Below, piece by piece: positions 1-12,556 of a stretch of 64,000 nt of DNA. The DNA comes from Wyeomyia smithii (taxonomy: Eukaryota > Arthropoda > Insecta > Diptera > Culicidae): assembly GCF_029784165.1 (NCBI RefSeq), contig NC_073696.1, positions 243,520,892 to 243,584,891 on the forward strand, written 5' to 3'. How positions within the stretch are numbered: the stretch's first letter is position 1; every line of letters starts with the position of its first letter. The notes under the pieces were generated by a model that worked only from the letters and a program-made list of their open reading frames with translations, had not been told where the DNA came from and did no database searches. Made by a program: the position numbers and the translations under genes.

Positions 1-3000
1 CCCGCGAATAATTCACGCATTTTTCACAGAATCATCGGGGTCCAAGCACACGCCATCGAGAACAGAAAAAAGGCAACAACAGATGTTGCAATCGAGTGGA
101 TGATGATGCGGTCAATCTGCCGCCGTTCCGGCGATGACGACGATGATGGAGCGGGTTGACGATCTGCAAAAATAGACGGCAACACGAAAAACAAGCGGTG
201 AGAAACGGTACAGAACCAAAAAATAAGCAAACTACAGCAAATTGATCCCCAAACAGTCGATCGCTAATGACAAATGATTGATTTGTCCCTCAGCGGACTG
301 CCGATTGCTGACCACACGCGCACGCAGGTTGGGCCAGAGTTCGTCTGCGCGTTCACGAGATGAGTATCATTCGGCAACGGCGCAAGTGAAGCAATGACTA
401 TTTAAATTAATTAGGCTTCACATTTGGCAAAGTACACTTTGGGTTGCCATACCGATCGCGCCCGGCTAATGTCACGCTCTCGGGTCGAAAATTACCGGCC
501 ATCAAATTTGACCGCGGTCTCATTCTTTGACCCGTTCGATCGATACACTACTGCTACTGACCGCTACTGTCAAATGTCACTGCCATTTGAAAGGATGGTA
601 ATCGAGTTTAATTAGCGAACCATTTGAAAGCCCCCCCACTTTAATTCCCATCCACACCAGTTCAACGCATCTTTCGCGATGCTATTATTAGACCCCCTCG
701 ACCAGCCGACCTTTTACGGCACCGATTTTATTTCATTTTGGAAAAGTACGCAAACTTGATGGACTTTTGGATGCGCCAGAAACGTTGGAAACATTAACAG
801 TTATGGCACACAAAAGCTCACATCGAAAGTTGCGCGGATTGCAATTAGAAGGCGCGCACTAAGCAGCACACCGAAAAAAATATGGCGGTGAATGATAGAT
901 TTTTATAAATGAACGTAAATTACTGACGCGCTCGTGCGCCGCTGACACTCGCACGACGACGAAGAAGCGTCCGATTTTACTTACCAACATGCGGCGGCTT
1001 GATCGACGATCGGTACGCTTTTCCACACCATTTTATGGTTACTAATCGCAATCCGAACCGATTGGCCGGTAATCTCGTACCTCTGCCAACTGTTGCAAGT
1101 AAAATTTATCATTTATCTAATATGTGAAATTAGTTTTTCCCTTTTCCACACACTAACTCTCTCGGAAAAAGAGGTATCATATCAAAGCGAAGGCGTGTAA
1201 AAAGCGCACCAGAGCGCGGAAAAACCCCTCCCTTCGCAACGCAGACCGACAACAAAACGCAACCAGTAATCACGACATCTGTTATACTGGAAGCTATCCG
1301 CTTCATCTGTCTCAATTTCTTAGTTCCGACTGAACAATCTCAGCGCGCCAGTTAATCAGACGAGAAGCAGCCATACTTAATCGTAACTCATCGCCGAAGG
1401 CGATGCTTTCTTTGCTAATTGCTAGGTTAGGAGTTTCCTCCAAACGCAAGAGTGTAAACAAAACAATTTTCGGCTCACCCATCGCTTGTCACATCGGTGA
1501 ACCGGGGGCCCTGGCGCCCCAACGGCGAAAATTAAAAGCCTTATTAAGCGTAAATTACTCATAATTGGAGCTCACTGTGGTAGACGGTTGGACTTTCGAA
1601 GCGGCTCGTAATTTCGTCACTCACCGACTTCTAGCCTTGCAACTTGACGTGATACCAGTAAATTTCTTCCAAAATTCATTTGTTTTTTTTTCCACACATT
1701 CGGTAAGTCTGATTAAACCAAACCAAATAATACCAGCGCATGAAGCGTCGCCTACCGTCTGATGCGACTCCACTGGTTGACGATGAGATGCGACGTGCGA
1801 TGGATGCGCGCCGCCGCGAAGCGCTGTCAAATTGCAACGAAACGAGCGCGGCGCGAAAGCGCACGAGGGGCGCCCGCTCGCACAGTCATCATCGTCGTTG
1901 TTGGCGCAAAAGGTGCGATAGGGATGGGAAAGAATCGCTTTATAATGAGCTTGCATGTGAAGTGCTTTTTAATAAACTTAATACCTGTTTAGATTTTCTC
2001 CCCGTTTTGTTTCTCAACTTGTTTTTTTTTTGTTTTTTGGCACTATCTGTCTGGGCCGAAGTTTGGTCTGCCATAGAGGTTCCCGGAATTTACTGATTTT
2101 GCACGCAAACCTGTAAACGTGGAGTGGAAAATCGAAAGAGAAAGGAACCGAAAAACCAAGGGCAAATTTTCGACGATTGAATTAGCATATCAAAGAACGT
2201 TTTGTGGGGATACAGGAAGGGGCAGGTTCTAAGGGGTCTGTGTGTGGACAATTTGCATATCACTAATGAAGTGTGCAGGAATTGATTTTGACTGAGTGCG
2301 GCGGAGGAAAATTCATGCTCGTAAATTGACACATGCGGAGCAGCCAGGAAAAAAACAATCGCGTTTGTCATCGGTTCTAATAGTGGTCCCACGGCGAAGA
2401 AGAACAAAAACTACCGGAAATGAGTGGAAATAAATCTCATTTGCTACCCTGTATAGCGCGGCAGGACGGTGCCTAGCTTGTTTTTGGTGGGGTTAAGTAC
2501 ATCACATTAAGGCAATTATCCGTTGTCTGTTGTCTTTAAGGTGCTGCTGCCAGCAAGAAGAACAATCACCAGTAATTGTCTCTAATCTCGAAGGCAAAGT
2601 GAACCGAGACATCAGCCAGCGACACATCTGTTTTCTGTTTCCCAGCACTTTGGCTCTTTTGATGCTGCACAGGTTAGACGACGACGACATTTTTTACTCA
2701 GATTAGGGAGCAATCAAATTATACGTAATTTTCGTTTTTAAGACACAAATCAATGGTCTGCTGAGGTCTGGCTTTCGTCTCCTTACTGACTGAGCCATAA
2801 AACATAACCTCGAAAATTAAGATGAGCAGCACACATTCGAAGGAGATTATCACCGCTGGAAACCTCGGAAGAGAAGGAAACGAAGTATGATATGATTTAT
2901 GAGAGAAGATGACACTTAATTAGAAGTCTGCGAGTGACCGCGTCGAGGCAGACCGCTCCGATTTGGCAGCTGTCAAGTGTCATCGTGCGCTCGGCACCAG

Positions 3001-6000
3001 CACAAAAGGTAAGCAAAATGGCGAACGAAACCCAATCCCGCCCGGTGATGCTATCGGTGTCAATGCTTGATTTATGTCGGCTTGCCCGCGAGGATTATTG
3101 GTCCCGAGCGCGACGGTCCGACAAAAAAAGCAAACGATCTATATTTTTAATAATTTTGTAGAAATTGGCAGAGAGATGGTGACAGGCCGAACCGCCGGTC
3201 GCCTTTATGACAGAGGCAGGCTAGACAGTTATCAAAAAAATTCATTCCTTTTATTTATTATTAGAAATCGTTTCTAGCGTTGGAGACGCTGCTAAACGAC
3301 GGAATTTATCGTGTCGACGACATGACGACAGAGTAGCTGTCAAAATAAAAAAAAATGGCACAGAAGAAAACAGGAGACGTGGGAGGTGTCTAAAACTAAT
3401 GAATTAAAGAGTTATATCTGCGGACTGAATTTCAATATTTATTTCCAAAAAATTTAGTAGAGTATAACGGAAACCGATAACTATTTCTTTGATTAAAGAG
3501 TTATATTTTTATGCTTTCTAGCATCGCACCCCTTCAGGTGAACGACGAAATGTTCCAGTTTAGTCTCCGCCACTACTGGTTTTGCACAAATAAAAAAAAC
3601 AGCAAAGGATTTTATTTTCAAGCAAATCGATCTTCACACAGAATTCCTGCGTCAGTCGTGGTGATTTACGATCGCAGTGGGGAAACGAGGGGCACTGCAA
3701 TGTCGCACAATCGTTAGCGGATTTGTGGAATTCAATTAAAAACCCATTGATATGATGATTGGACGCGCTTAGGAAAATGTTTATGAAAAGATTTCTGGTT
3801 TCCGTTTGATCATCAGCGTTTGACACTTTCTTACTTCTGGCATTCAGGCACAGAAGCGCGAAATCCACTTTTATTGATCGTTTCGTCTCTTCGTCTGTTC
3901 CTCCGTCTGTGGTCCGGTTGAACGCGCTCGGCAGAGAACAAGTTCGGTTTCGACAGCTCTACACAGCCTACGGGCCTACTAGAGCGAGCGTTGTTTTTGC
4001 TCTGATGCACAGAGGAAAGCAAAAGCCAGTGATTGATACTTTTTACTGCTTTTCCTGGTTCAGATTTCTTCGCTTGGGATTGGGCTTCTGTCCGTATCTG
4101 TGATAATCGAAGATCGCCACTCGGATGCCGCGAGTTCGCGGGAGCACAATGGCTGTCAAAACAGATCCAATTACAATAAATGTCAACTCGATAGAGGAAG
4201 AGAGAGCGCGTTGGGTCGATCTATTTCGTGATCTGTCAGTCCCAACTCCTACCGCACAGCACAAATCATAGCTGAAAGTCATTAGTGTAGAGCCCGGTTT
4301 ATTTTTATTGCTTTATGACGATGAATTTTGAACTGTCCATCAATGCGCGTCACGAGTGACCATGACCGCTCCAACCGTTACGGTGGGAGGACAAAATGCA
4401 ATGTGCTCGAGGCTCGATCAATCCATCGATCGATCAAAACCGCTTCACACACATACGAAACATGTACGCATGGGTTAGCACACAGTCTCTTACACTCTGC
4501 ACGGATAATGAGCAAGCATGAAGTAATGATCCGCCGGCACTCGTTGGATGAAAAGAGTAAATAAAAATGCACAATCTACCTCCAGGAACTGGTTTCGCCG
4601 GGATGGTTCAACCCCGGAGCCTGATTTTTATGAGCTTCGAGAGCTTATGCTCTGCTTCGCTCATCGCTCGAGAGTGAGCAATAACAAATAATAATCATCA
4701 TTCGGAATCTTTACCAAGCGGTTGGCCTGCTGCGATTTGCACGGTACGAAAAAGTTGCAATTCCAGCTCGTTCTGTCGTGCCCCTCGTTGCAACTTCGAT
4801 GACAGCGACAACTCTGAATCCGTGTACCGCCGATCGCCTGCCATCCGGGGTTCAGATTCTCGAAGATCCATTCGCGCGTGTCACGCATGAGAACCACTGT
4901 CATTATACTGTGCGAGTGTCGAACTGGTTCCATAATTACAGACCATCAAACATTCCACTCAATACCGATGACATGCGACACATTGCCGCAGAAGAGGACT
5001 TGTCAACCTCGGCCATGCGCGATCATGCGCCGCTCGGCCATTACAAACGCGAAAAAGCAGTCACATCATTTTTATTAATAGCCACTCAATCAGCAGTGCC
5101 ATTTTCTTGCGTACCTTCGGTACCAGTTCATGCTGCGAAGCCATTCCAGAACTTTGATCTTGCTTGCCGTCGAGCCTGCGTCGTCTTTATGCCCTGCGTC
5201 TGTAATATTGCGTTTGCCGCGGGGACGATCGAACCCGTGCAGAAGCGCAGCAGAACTTATCCACGGGGGAAAATGATTTACTTTTAAATGTCATTACACG
5301 TCGTCGAGGTTACTATTTGTTTATTTTCGCGCTCTGTCCCGTTCCATTTATACCGCGCACCGAGGTGAAATGTAATCTCGGAATAATTGAAAAGCACATT
5401 TGAACAGTGCCGATCGGGCCCCGAGCAGGAGGGTGGAACATAAAGTGAACAATTTGCAGTCGAATAGATGGAGTAATGATTAGTAAAAATATTAATCTAG
5501 TTTCATATCAACAGTAAAATGAATCTCCTGAAAACTTAATGACGCGAGCTCAAGATTAGAAAAGCAACTTTTACGAGCTTAAGCACTTTGATCGGGTTTC
5601 CACCGTTTAAACCCCGCAGCGAAAACACAACTGTCACTGGTCCTCGTCAAGTGCCAAGTTTCTCGGCTAATGACAACCGATGTTGCACCGAACTGCATCA
5701 GCTTCTTGGCACTTCTCTCTCTTTCGTTTACTCACGTGCACATACCGCTACTCCATCTACCTTCACGTTTGCGAACAAAATGTCAGATCGACAAACGAAA
5801 CCCGAATGACAACGCTTTCCCCTCGCCCCCTACGCCCAGTACATGGCGGCGGTACCTCGCACTGTATTCATGATGTCAGCCTGGCAAATATGTGAAATTA
5901 TCATCATCATTATCCGACCAGCCACAGCCCGACGGGAATCAACACCGACCGATCGCAGATATATCGTGAACTCAACAGTTTGTTGCATGCAAATTGCCAC

Positions 6001-8193
6001 CCGCGCCGCCTCCTCCTCGGCCGCTTCAATTATTCGTTTGTCATATTTATCATTCCCACTTGGCTTCCTCTTTCTCCGCCTATTCAGCTGCAACATGCGA
6101 ACAGAATGTGCGACAAATTCGATTTCATTCGACACTTCACTTTCAATTGAGGTGCAAACGTGCGAGAAGAATACGACAGTCATGCAGCCACCTTATTGTG
6201 ACAGGTCGGTGATCTCTCCCAAAGTGTCATCCCCCTAGAAGCCTTCGGCTTACCCCTCGTAGCCAATGGCGCCGGTTGAAACTGCGCACGCCGGTGATAA
6301 TAACCAAGATGCTAATAGTTATTAACTATGTGCGACTTTTCCCGGGATGATCGCAGTCGATGGCATTGTCTTCTGAGGCAAGATGATGGGGATCAGGCGG
6401 TGAGATGACGAGTGATACGCTGGGAAACAATAAAACCGATCTCACGTATGATGACGACGATGATGATGGTGCTGATCGCATCAGATTAAGGTATGTGGTG
6501 AATAAACGATGCTTGAACAATTAATAAAGGTGAACAGGCGCTAATCAGCGCTCGGCAAGTGGTGTAAGATGGCGGCAATTGACAGGTCACTGCTCTTGAA
6601 CATCTCGGTGCGGCAGTTTTTCCGCTATTGCACGCTTGTGAAAGACTATTGCAAACACTAACATTTGACAGCTCCGCCCAGTGAGTGTGCCGTGTTTCCC
6701 CTGGCATCGTTTTCTAATCACCTTTTCGCAGCAGGCGAAAGAAAGCTCCGCTCGTGGTATCAAAACAAAGCACGCCACGATGATGTTTACTCACTCGCTT
6801 AAACGGGTTATAGAGCACACCGTATCCTTGCCGACGGGCAAATGCAATTATTTCTCATTACTTATTCGCCTTCTACAAACATCACGCTCATGCTGCTGCC
6901 GTTGCTTCCAGAAAGCACGAGACTCGGAAAAAGAGCTGCTGAGGCAGCCGCACGGTTGAAGAAAAAGGCCGATTTCGTGTGCCAGAGCCGCCTCTGATCG
7001 ATTACACTCATTTTCGTTTTAATTTTACCACTCGAACCGACTCGGAACCAGCCAGCCAGTTAGCCACCCTAACGCGACAGGCAAAATCGAATAAATATTT
7101 AATATAATCTCATTTCTCTTCATTTACCTTTGCTTGCTTGCTCAGTCCCAACGGCAGCCGGGCTTGAAGCCTTAATAGTTTCATTCAATTAGATCCTTGC
7201 ATTCGTTTGTCCGAATCCCGTGAGACGAACCCTTTTCGCTAGTTTAATTTACGGCATTCCCTGACAGTTATATCAATAGCCGCCAGGAATTCCGAGACCA
7301 GCTTACAAGATTTTAACCCCGGGAAAGACAAACGTTATCAATTATTTACAACTGCAACCGGAGCGACATCCAACGGCACTCAGCCGACTCAGCTGACAGC
7401 AACTACCGCCGTTTGCTTTGTTTACAACACCGAAGCGGAAGCCCGCCATAAACATAACCTCATTCTGTCCTATTTCTAATCCCGCTAGCGCACTCGCGTC
7501 GCATGCGATGAACTATTTTAAACAAACAGTCGCCGGTCGCAGCAAGAATGACAATCCATTTACTCCCGGGCTGAGGTCCGGGACATCTAAATCACATTAA
7601 CGCTTCAATCAATCAAATTTCCGGCCGCATGAACCGTGGACGGATGGACGTGTGGCACCATCATCCCGTCGGTTTTTTTTTACCGGAGGAGAGGCGCTGT
7701 TTATTATTACTGAAAATATCAATTTAATTTGTCTTATCTTTATTGAACTGCTGGGCTAAACTGCCGCAGAAGTCACCATAAACAGAATCCATTTCCGTCT
7801 TCCTGGCCGCCGTGTTGATGAATGCATAAAGATTATAAGAGAAAAACCGATGACCGTTCGTGAAGAAAAGGGGAATAGATGACACTCTAAAATGTTTCGT
7901 TTACGGCTTGTTTCCTTTTCATAATTTCTTTTTAACCTGAAACGGTTCGAGCAGCGTTTCGCTGCCGCTTTCTTATCCATCAATCGTCAAGCGCTTGATT
8001 CCGAGCAATCAAGGTTTCAGAAAAACAAATTCAATCACTAGAGAGCAAACATGTGTTTGACGAGGACTGTTTCTACAACAGCAAATTCCATCTCATGTCA
8101 AAAAAAAACTTGAAAACAGCAAGTCACCCCTTATGGCACCAATATCCATTTCTTTAAACTAATCGGACTTTTCTCTTCTCTTCTCTCCTACAG
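1..8193. other. Unique non-coding DNA upstream of (or intron before) the disco-family gene
   Basis: No frame in this stretch shows a recognisable domain. The longest open frame (169 codons, 4778-5287, +) has mixed composition and no motif. The sequence is GC-richer than the repeat-rich DNA further right and has scattered GAT/GAC-type microsatellites (for example near 95-150 and 6440-6475). I see no transposon ends. It finishes in a good splice acceptor at 8193, so at least the right part is probably a 5'-UTR intron of the disco-family gene. A possible donor (AAAAG followed by GTAAGC) lies at about 3008. Whether the first exon is inside the window cannot be decided from sequence alone. Confidence 0.6.
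567..7399. promoter_or_regulatory. Cluster of TGACAG/CTGTCA (Meis/Homothorax/TGIF-type) sites
   Basis: By eye I count 14 exact copies of the hexamer CTGTCA or its complement in the 8.2 kb before the gene. They start at about 567, 2970, 3180, 3337, 4153, 4233, 4800, 4897, 5631, 6199, 6580, 6666, 7262 and 7394. About four are expected by chance for a 6-mer on both strands. TGACAG is the core bound by TALE homeodomain proteins (Homothorax/Meis, TGIF/Achintya-Vismay). That these sites regulate the neighbouring gene is inference. Confidence 0.35.
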
Positions 8194-8379
8194 AACACCG
8201 ATTGATGCACCCTCCGCAATGACACCCACCGTCAAGCAGCTGTTACGCGGTTAATCCGCATCAACGTTCGGCAGAAAAGCAGCTAGCGACGACAGGGCAA
8301 CGATTTTCCCCTTACAGGACACATTTTCCGATCGGCAATCATAGAGCAGCGCGAGGTCATCCGCCAAACATCGACCCAA
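8168..8379 (+). other. Splice acceptor and 5' UTR of the disco-family coding exon
   Basis: A pyrimidine-rich run (CTTTTCTCTTCTCTTCTCTC) leads to TACAG, putting the exon start at 8194. The remaining 186 bases are 5' UTR. An in-frame TAG at 8284-8286 closes the reading frame upstream of the first ATG, so the protein cannot extend 5' within this exon. The start at 8380 (CCAAATGG context) is therefore the natural one. Confidence 0.75.
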
Positions 8380-11300
8380 ATGGTTATGTCGCCAAGCAGA
8401 CGACTATCATCGCCAGGAATTGCCACGCATCCAATGAATATGCATTTGAGCTCACTGCAACACTCCCAGCTGCAACTGTCCTCTCAAATGCATCAGAAGT
8501 TGGCCGCCGGACTGACGCCGAATCATATGAGTGGATTCTTCAAAAGTCCATCGACCTCTCCGAGCAGCGCCAATGCTAATATGAGCAATATTAACAACAA
8601 CAATAACAACAACCACAGTAGTAACAAAAGTCAGAACAACAACAACAACAGTAGCAGTAGCAGTAACAATCACAGCACATCGAGCAACATGCCGTCGGCA
8701 ACTGAACTGTCGACACATCCGTTAAATCGGCTCCAATCGATGCAACCGTTCGACTTCCGCAAACTGAGCGCAGCAGCCGCAGGACTAAGTGCATTCACGG
8801 CAGGACTACCGCCACCAAGGTTGAGTCCTGAAGCCGCGGCCGCACAGCACCACTTCAATCAGCAGCACGCTGCTGCCGCGGCGGCATATTCCCAGGCAAC
8901 GGCGAAGCGCCGTGATTCGCAGGTTTCCGATTCATCACCAAGCTCGCGCGATCACGCAGCAGCGGCCGCCAATTTCATGAACCTGTCTATGGCCGGACAT
9001 GGTTTACCATTTCCGATTCCTCCACCTCCGCCACCGACGTCGGTGACCATGTCACTGGCTAACTCGCTGAACCATTCGGCAGCCGCAATGGCTGCCGCCG
9101 TTTCCGGAAATCCTCTGGCGGCAAGTTTCGTGGCGCAATCGTTCCCCAATCTACTAGCGGCTTCTGCTGCCCGCGAGCAGGCTCGCAGCAAGTCACCGCT
9201 TTCCTCGCACCACAAGATGCAGCTAAAGATGGAAAAACCATCCGACAAATCCGACATGGAAAAGAATCACCACGGCAGTGGTGAGAACGTGTTAAACCTC
9301 AGCCGAGACTTGGCCGCTGCAGCCGCTGCCAATCAGCATTTGGCCCGGCAAGGATTGCCAGGTCATGTTAGCCGCATTGCTGCCGGTCTACCGCCCGGAG
9401 TTCATCTCAAAAAACCACAATCTCCCAACAAACGTCAGTGGGGAGCTTTGCCACCCAACCTGGGAACCCAATTCGTGAACCCTGCCACAGGCAAGAAACG
9501 AGTCCAGTGCAACGTCTGCTTCAAAACTTTTTGTGATAAGGGAGCTCTGAAAATCCACTTCTCCGCGGTGCATCTACGAGAAATGCACAAATGTACAGTC
9601 GAGGGTTGCAGCATGATGTTCAGTTCCAGACGTTCCCGCAATCGGCACAGCGCCAACCCAAACCCAAAACTGCACTCGCCCCACCTTCGCAGGAAAATCT
9701 CCCCACACGATGGACGCAGCGCCCAGCCACATCCAATCCTGTTGCCGTCCGCCGGTATGCCTCTACCGAACGGACTCAACCCGCTGCATCCATTTGCACC
9801 GTTCCCGTTCCCGGGTGACATGCGTCACCCCTCTCTTACCGCCCTCGAATTTAAGGCCAACATGGAAGCTAGTATGCACCGTCGCCTGCAAGAGCAGGAG
9901 AAACAGCGGGAAAATCAACGTCAATCGCTCAGTCCGGAGAACTATCGCTATCGAAGTCCTCTCGGTGACACTCCTGACAAGTATCTTTCCCCCGGACAAC
10001 ATTTAGGTGGTGGAAGCTCGGTCGGAAGTCATTTGGATGATGACGACGACGATGACGATGATCCCAATGGAATCGTTATCGATGGCAACGATGACGATGA
10101 TGACATGCACGGCTTCGATATGTCACTTAGTTCGGAATCCGAAGACGTAAAATCCTATCGCCACTCGGGGACTCCAGAGCCGGAGTATGACGACGAACAG
10201 GAGAACCACAGGAGGAACGAAACAATGGGCAATGAAAACGAGCCGCAGGACTTCAGTATAGCGAAGTTGAAGACAGAAAAGCTGTCCACTTCCTCCGACG
10301 GAGATGAAATTGCAAGCAACGTTGACAGCAACGAGGATTCGTCGGTGCATGACTCTCAGGCCACACGGGACGAGATGAATGCCTTCCTCTCCATCAACAA
10401 ACGCAAACGAAAGAGTATGAATCCGATCAAGTGTGCGATTCCGCAGGAACACTTATCCGCCGAGGGCGGTCACATGTCCGATGAGAACGAAGAGAAGGAT
10501 GGTGAAGAAGAACAACCAGAGCCTTTGATTAAAAAAATCAAATTAGAATCCCAGCAGCAGAACGAAGCACTAGCACTGGTAAATGACAAACGTGAAGAAT
10601 CGATTTCACCCAAACCGAACGGTGAGAGCAACCACGTAGAAGAAGAAGAAGAAACACCTGTGAAGATTAAGTCTGAACCTAGTGAACATCAATACGAGGC
10701 TGAAAACTTGTCACTCGATCTGTCGAAGAAACGCTCCACGCCGGATGTTAACGCCAACGAGAAGTTTACCAAATATTCGATCGACGTAAAGCCGGCGTCC
10801 GAGCTGCTGCAGAATCCGGTGCCACTCGTAAATCCGAAAAAGGAACACGAAACGGAACCGGAAGACCTAAGGAGACCAAGCTCAACCGACAGTAAAAAGA
10901 GCGCCGAAAGTTTGGACTCAGCAAACACCCTCAGACGGCTGGAGAATCTCTCTCACGGACCGCTGAATGAGATGATGATGCAACGTGGTGGCTTGCCACA
11001 GTTTCCTCCGCTAAGCTACCTCATGAATGCCGCTCCACCAAGTCCCGCCCGATCACGGAGTTCTTCGCCAGGAAGAACAGAAGATAACAGTCATCAGCAG
11101 GACGTTGATTCGGATGACAACGTAGACTACTGCGAGGAAGGCAACTGCTTCAGTGATCCCAATGTACCTCTTGACAAAGATAACCCAAAGAAATGTTCCG
11201 CCTGCGGACGGATGTTCCAGAATCACTTTGCCGTTAAGACTCACTATCAGAATGTGCACCTCAAGTTGCTGCACAAGTGCAATATCGATGGCTGTAACGC

Positions 11301-11904
11301 GGCCTTCCCTTCGAAACGCAGCCGTGACCGACATGCTTCAAATCTGAATCTACACCGGAAGTTGCTTTCCACTAGCTCCGACAGTAACGACACGGTACTC
11401 ACCATGGACAAGCAGTTTTCCGGTTTCCCAGGACCTCTGCAAACTGAGTTCCTCGCTAGGCTGTATGCAGATTCGCAAAAGTTCCCCATGAACTTGGAAG
11501 CATTTAAAAACCACTTCCCGAATGCCGGTGCCTATGCAGATCACTTCTTGAATGGTGCCGGCCAACGATTTCCGCCAGCCGCAGCAAATCCATTTTTGTT
11601 TCCTCCCCTCGGAGGACTGGCCAGCTTTCCCGGATTATCCCAATTCTCCCATCTGCTGCCGCATCCGCTGAATGGATTATCGTCCCAGCTAGCGGGTGGC
11701 CGTATGTCCCGCTCGGATTCACCCATCTCGGCGTGCTCACCACCATCGAATATCAACATTCCATCCCCCATGTCACAACATCAGGATCACGACCAAGAGC
11801 GACACCATTCGGCGGCCGCTCTACTTAGCCACAACCGGTCACCGGCAGCCACCCCGGCCGAAGAAGCACACAAGAGCCAAAAGACGCCGGATACCCTGTC
11901 GTGA
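8380..11904 (+). CDS. disco-r: Disco-related / basonuclin-family zinc-finger transcription factor, complete, 1174 aa
   Basis: A nuclear DNA-binding regulator of the disconnected/basonuclin family. In Drosophila, disco and disco-r act in gnathal segment identity, appendage and optic-lobe development. Two well-separated zinc-finger pairs are visible. Pair 1 has C377/C380/H393/H398 (CNVCFKTFCDKGALKIHF) and then C405/C410/H423, ending in the family signature RNRHSANPNPKLHSPHLRRK. Pair 2 has C939/C942/H955/H960 and C967/C972/H985, ending RDRHASNLNLHRK. Other features are an Asn/Ser-rich tract (about 68-105), poly-Ala runs, a Pro run (about 212-222), acidic runs (D553-561 and D571-575), a basic NLS-like KRKRK (674-678), three sumoylation-type sites (LKTE 630, IKLE 720, IKSE 763) and a CtBP-like LDLS (779-782). 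The frame is uninterrupted with an in-frame stop 96 bases upstream, so the coding region is a single exon. The presence of two finger pairs and the length favour disco-r over the shorter disco paralogue. That assignment is from memory of the family and should be confirmed by alignment. Confidence 0.93.
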   Translation: MVMSPSRRLSSPGIATHPMNMHLSSLQHSQLQLSSQMHQKLAAGLTPNHMSGFFKSPSTSPSSANANMSNINNNNNNNHSSNKSQNNNNNSSSSSNNHSTSSNMPSATELSTHPLNRLQSMQPFDFRKLSAAAAGLSAFTAGLPPPRLSPEAAAAQHHFNQQHAAAAAAYSQATAKRRDSQVSDSSPSSRDHAAAAANFMNLSMAGHGLPFPIPPPPPPTSVTMSLANSLNHSAAAMAAAVSGNPLAASFVAQSFPNLLAASAAREQARSKSPLSSHHKMQLKMEKPSDKSDMEKNHHGSGENVLNLSRDLAAAAAANQHLARQGLPGHVSRIAAGLPPGVHLKKPQSPNKRQWGALPPNLGTQFVNPATGKKRVQCNVCFKTFCDKGALKIHFSAVHLREMHKCTVEGCSMMFSSRRSRNRHSANPNPKLHSPHLRRKISPHDGRSAQPHPILLPSAGMPLPNGLNPLHPFAPFPFPGDMRHPSLTALEFKANMEASMHRRLQEQEKQRENQRQSLSPENYRYRSPLGDTPDKYLSPGQHLGGGSSVGSHLDDDDDDDDDPNGIVIDGNDDDDDMHGFDMSLSSESEDVKSYRHSGTPEPEYDDEQENHRRNETMGNENEPQDFSIAKLKTEKLSTSSDGDEIASNVDSNEDSSVHDSQATRDEMNAFLSINKRKRKSMNPIKCAIPQEHLSAEGGHMSDENEEKDGEEEQPEPLIKKIKLESQQQNEALALVNDKREESISPKPNGESNHVEEEEETPVKIKSEPSEHQYEAENLSLDLSKKRSTPDVNANEKFTKYSIDVKPASELLQNPVPLVNPKKEHETEPEDLRRPSSTDSKKSAESLDSANTLRRLENLSHGPLNEMMMQRGGLPQFPPLSYLMNAAPPSPARSRSSSPGRTEDNSHQQDVDSDDNVDYCEEGNCFSDPNVPLDKDNPKKCSACGRMFQNHFAVKTHYQNVHLKLLHKCNIDGCNAAFPSKRSRDRHASNLNLHRKLLSTSSDSNDTVLTMDKQFSGFPGPLQTEFLARLYADSQKFPMNLEAFKNHFPNAGAYADHFLNGAGQRFPPAAANPFLFPPLGGLASFPGLSQFSHLLPHPLNGLSSQLAGGRMSRSDSPISACSPPSNINIPSPMSQHQDHDQERHHSAAALLSHNRSPAATPAEEAHKSQKTPDTLS

Positions 11905-12530
11905 CCAGCGCCGTCCCTTACATCGTTTGCAACCGAATCCACCATCTGGTAAATCCACCTTCAGTACACCAAGATTGCCGGTTTCCCCCCGTTTTCAACA
12001 TTTTATGAGTTTTTTTCCCCCCTTCCATTCGGGGTCTCGCGGCAGACTAATCTAGTGTAGGCCTGGTTGAGTCACGGCAGCCTCGCTTAGGCACAAGTGC
12101 GCCAAGTAATGTTATCTCAGCAATGAAGCGTTTCGAGAAAAAAAAAACAACTTTGATAAAAACAGACAGATAATTCAATTTAAAAGCGATTGATGGGTAT
12201 ACACAAAGCGGAAGTCTCTCTTCTAAAGAAAAAATCGTGATCTCGTTTGACTCTCTTTTTATTATTTTGTAATTAAAATTTATCGTAAGTTAGGTTCTGC
12301 TTATCTGGTTATTCGAAAGTGGCCGTAATTATGGCGGAGAAAAGGGAAATAAAAAAAAACGACAAAAGCGTTAATAACAGAACTTAGCTACTTTTAGCGA
12401 TAACGGCAAATTGTGGTTGAAATAATAAATCACACTTTACTAAAGTGCCCAGTGATATAACTTTAATTAAATGCTTTCGGACACTCGAAAAGTCTCCTAC
12501 TGCAGATGCTGCGACTCGCAGTTTTTTTTT

Positions 12531-12556
12531 TCTCTCTCTCTCTCTCTCTCTCTCTT
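12531..12556. repeat. (TC)n microsatellite in the 3' UTR
   Basis: Thirteen uninterrupted TC dinucleotides directly follow a T9-10 run, inside the presumed 3' UTR. Confidence 0.9.

Noticed and set aside
4778..5287. 169-codon open frame upstream of the gene
   Set aside because: No domain, no periodic composition, no splice or start context, and overlapping frames on both strands. Length is compatible with chance in GC-richer DNA.
9435..9821. Antisense 128-codon frame inside the disco-family gene
   Set aside because: It is the reverse shadow of the conserved zinc-finger coding region.
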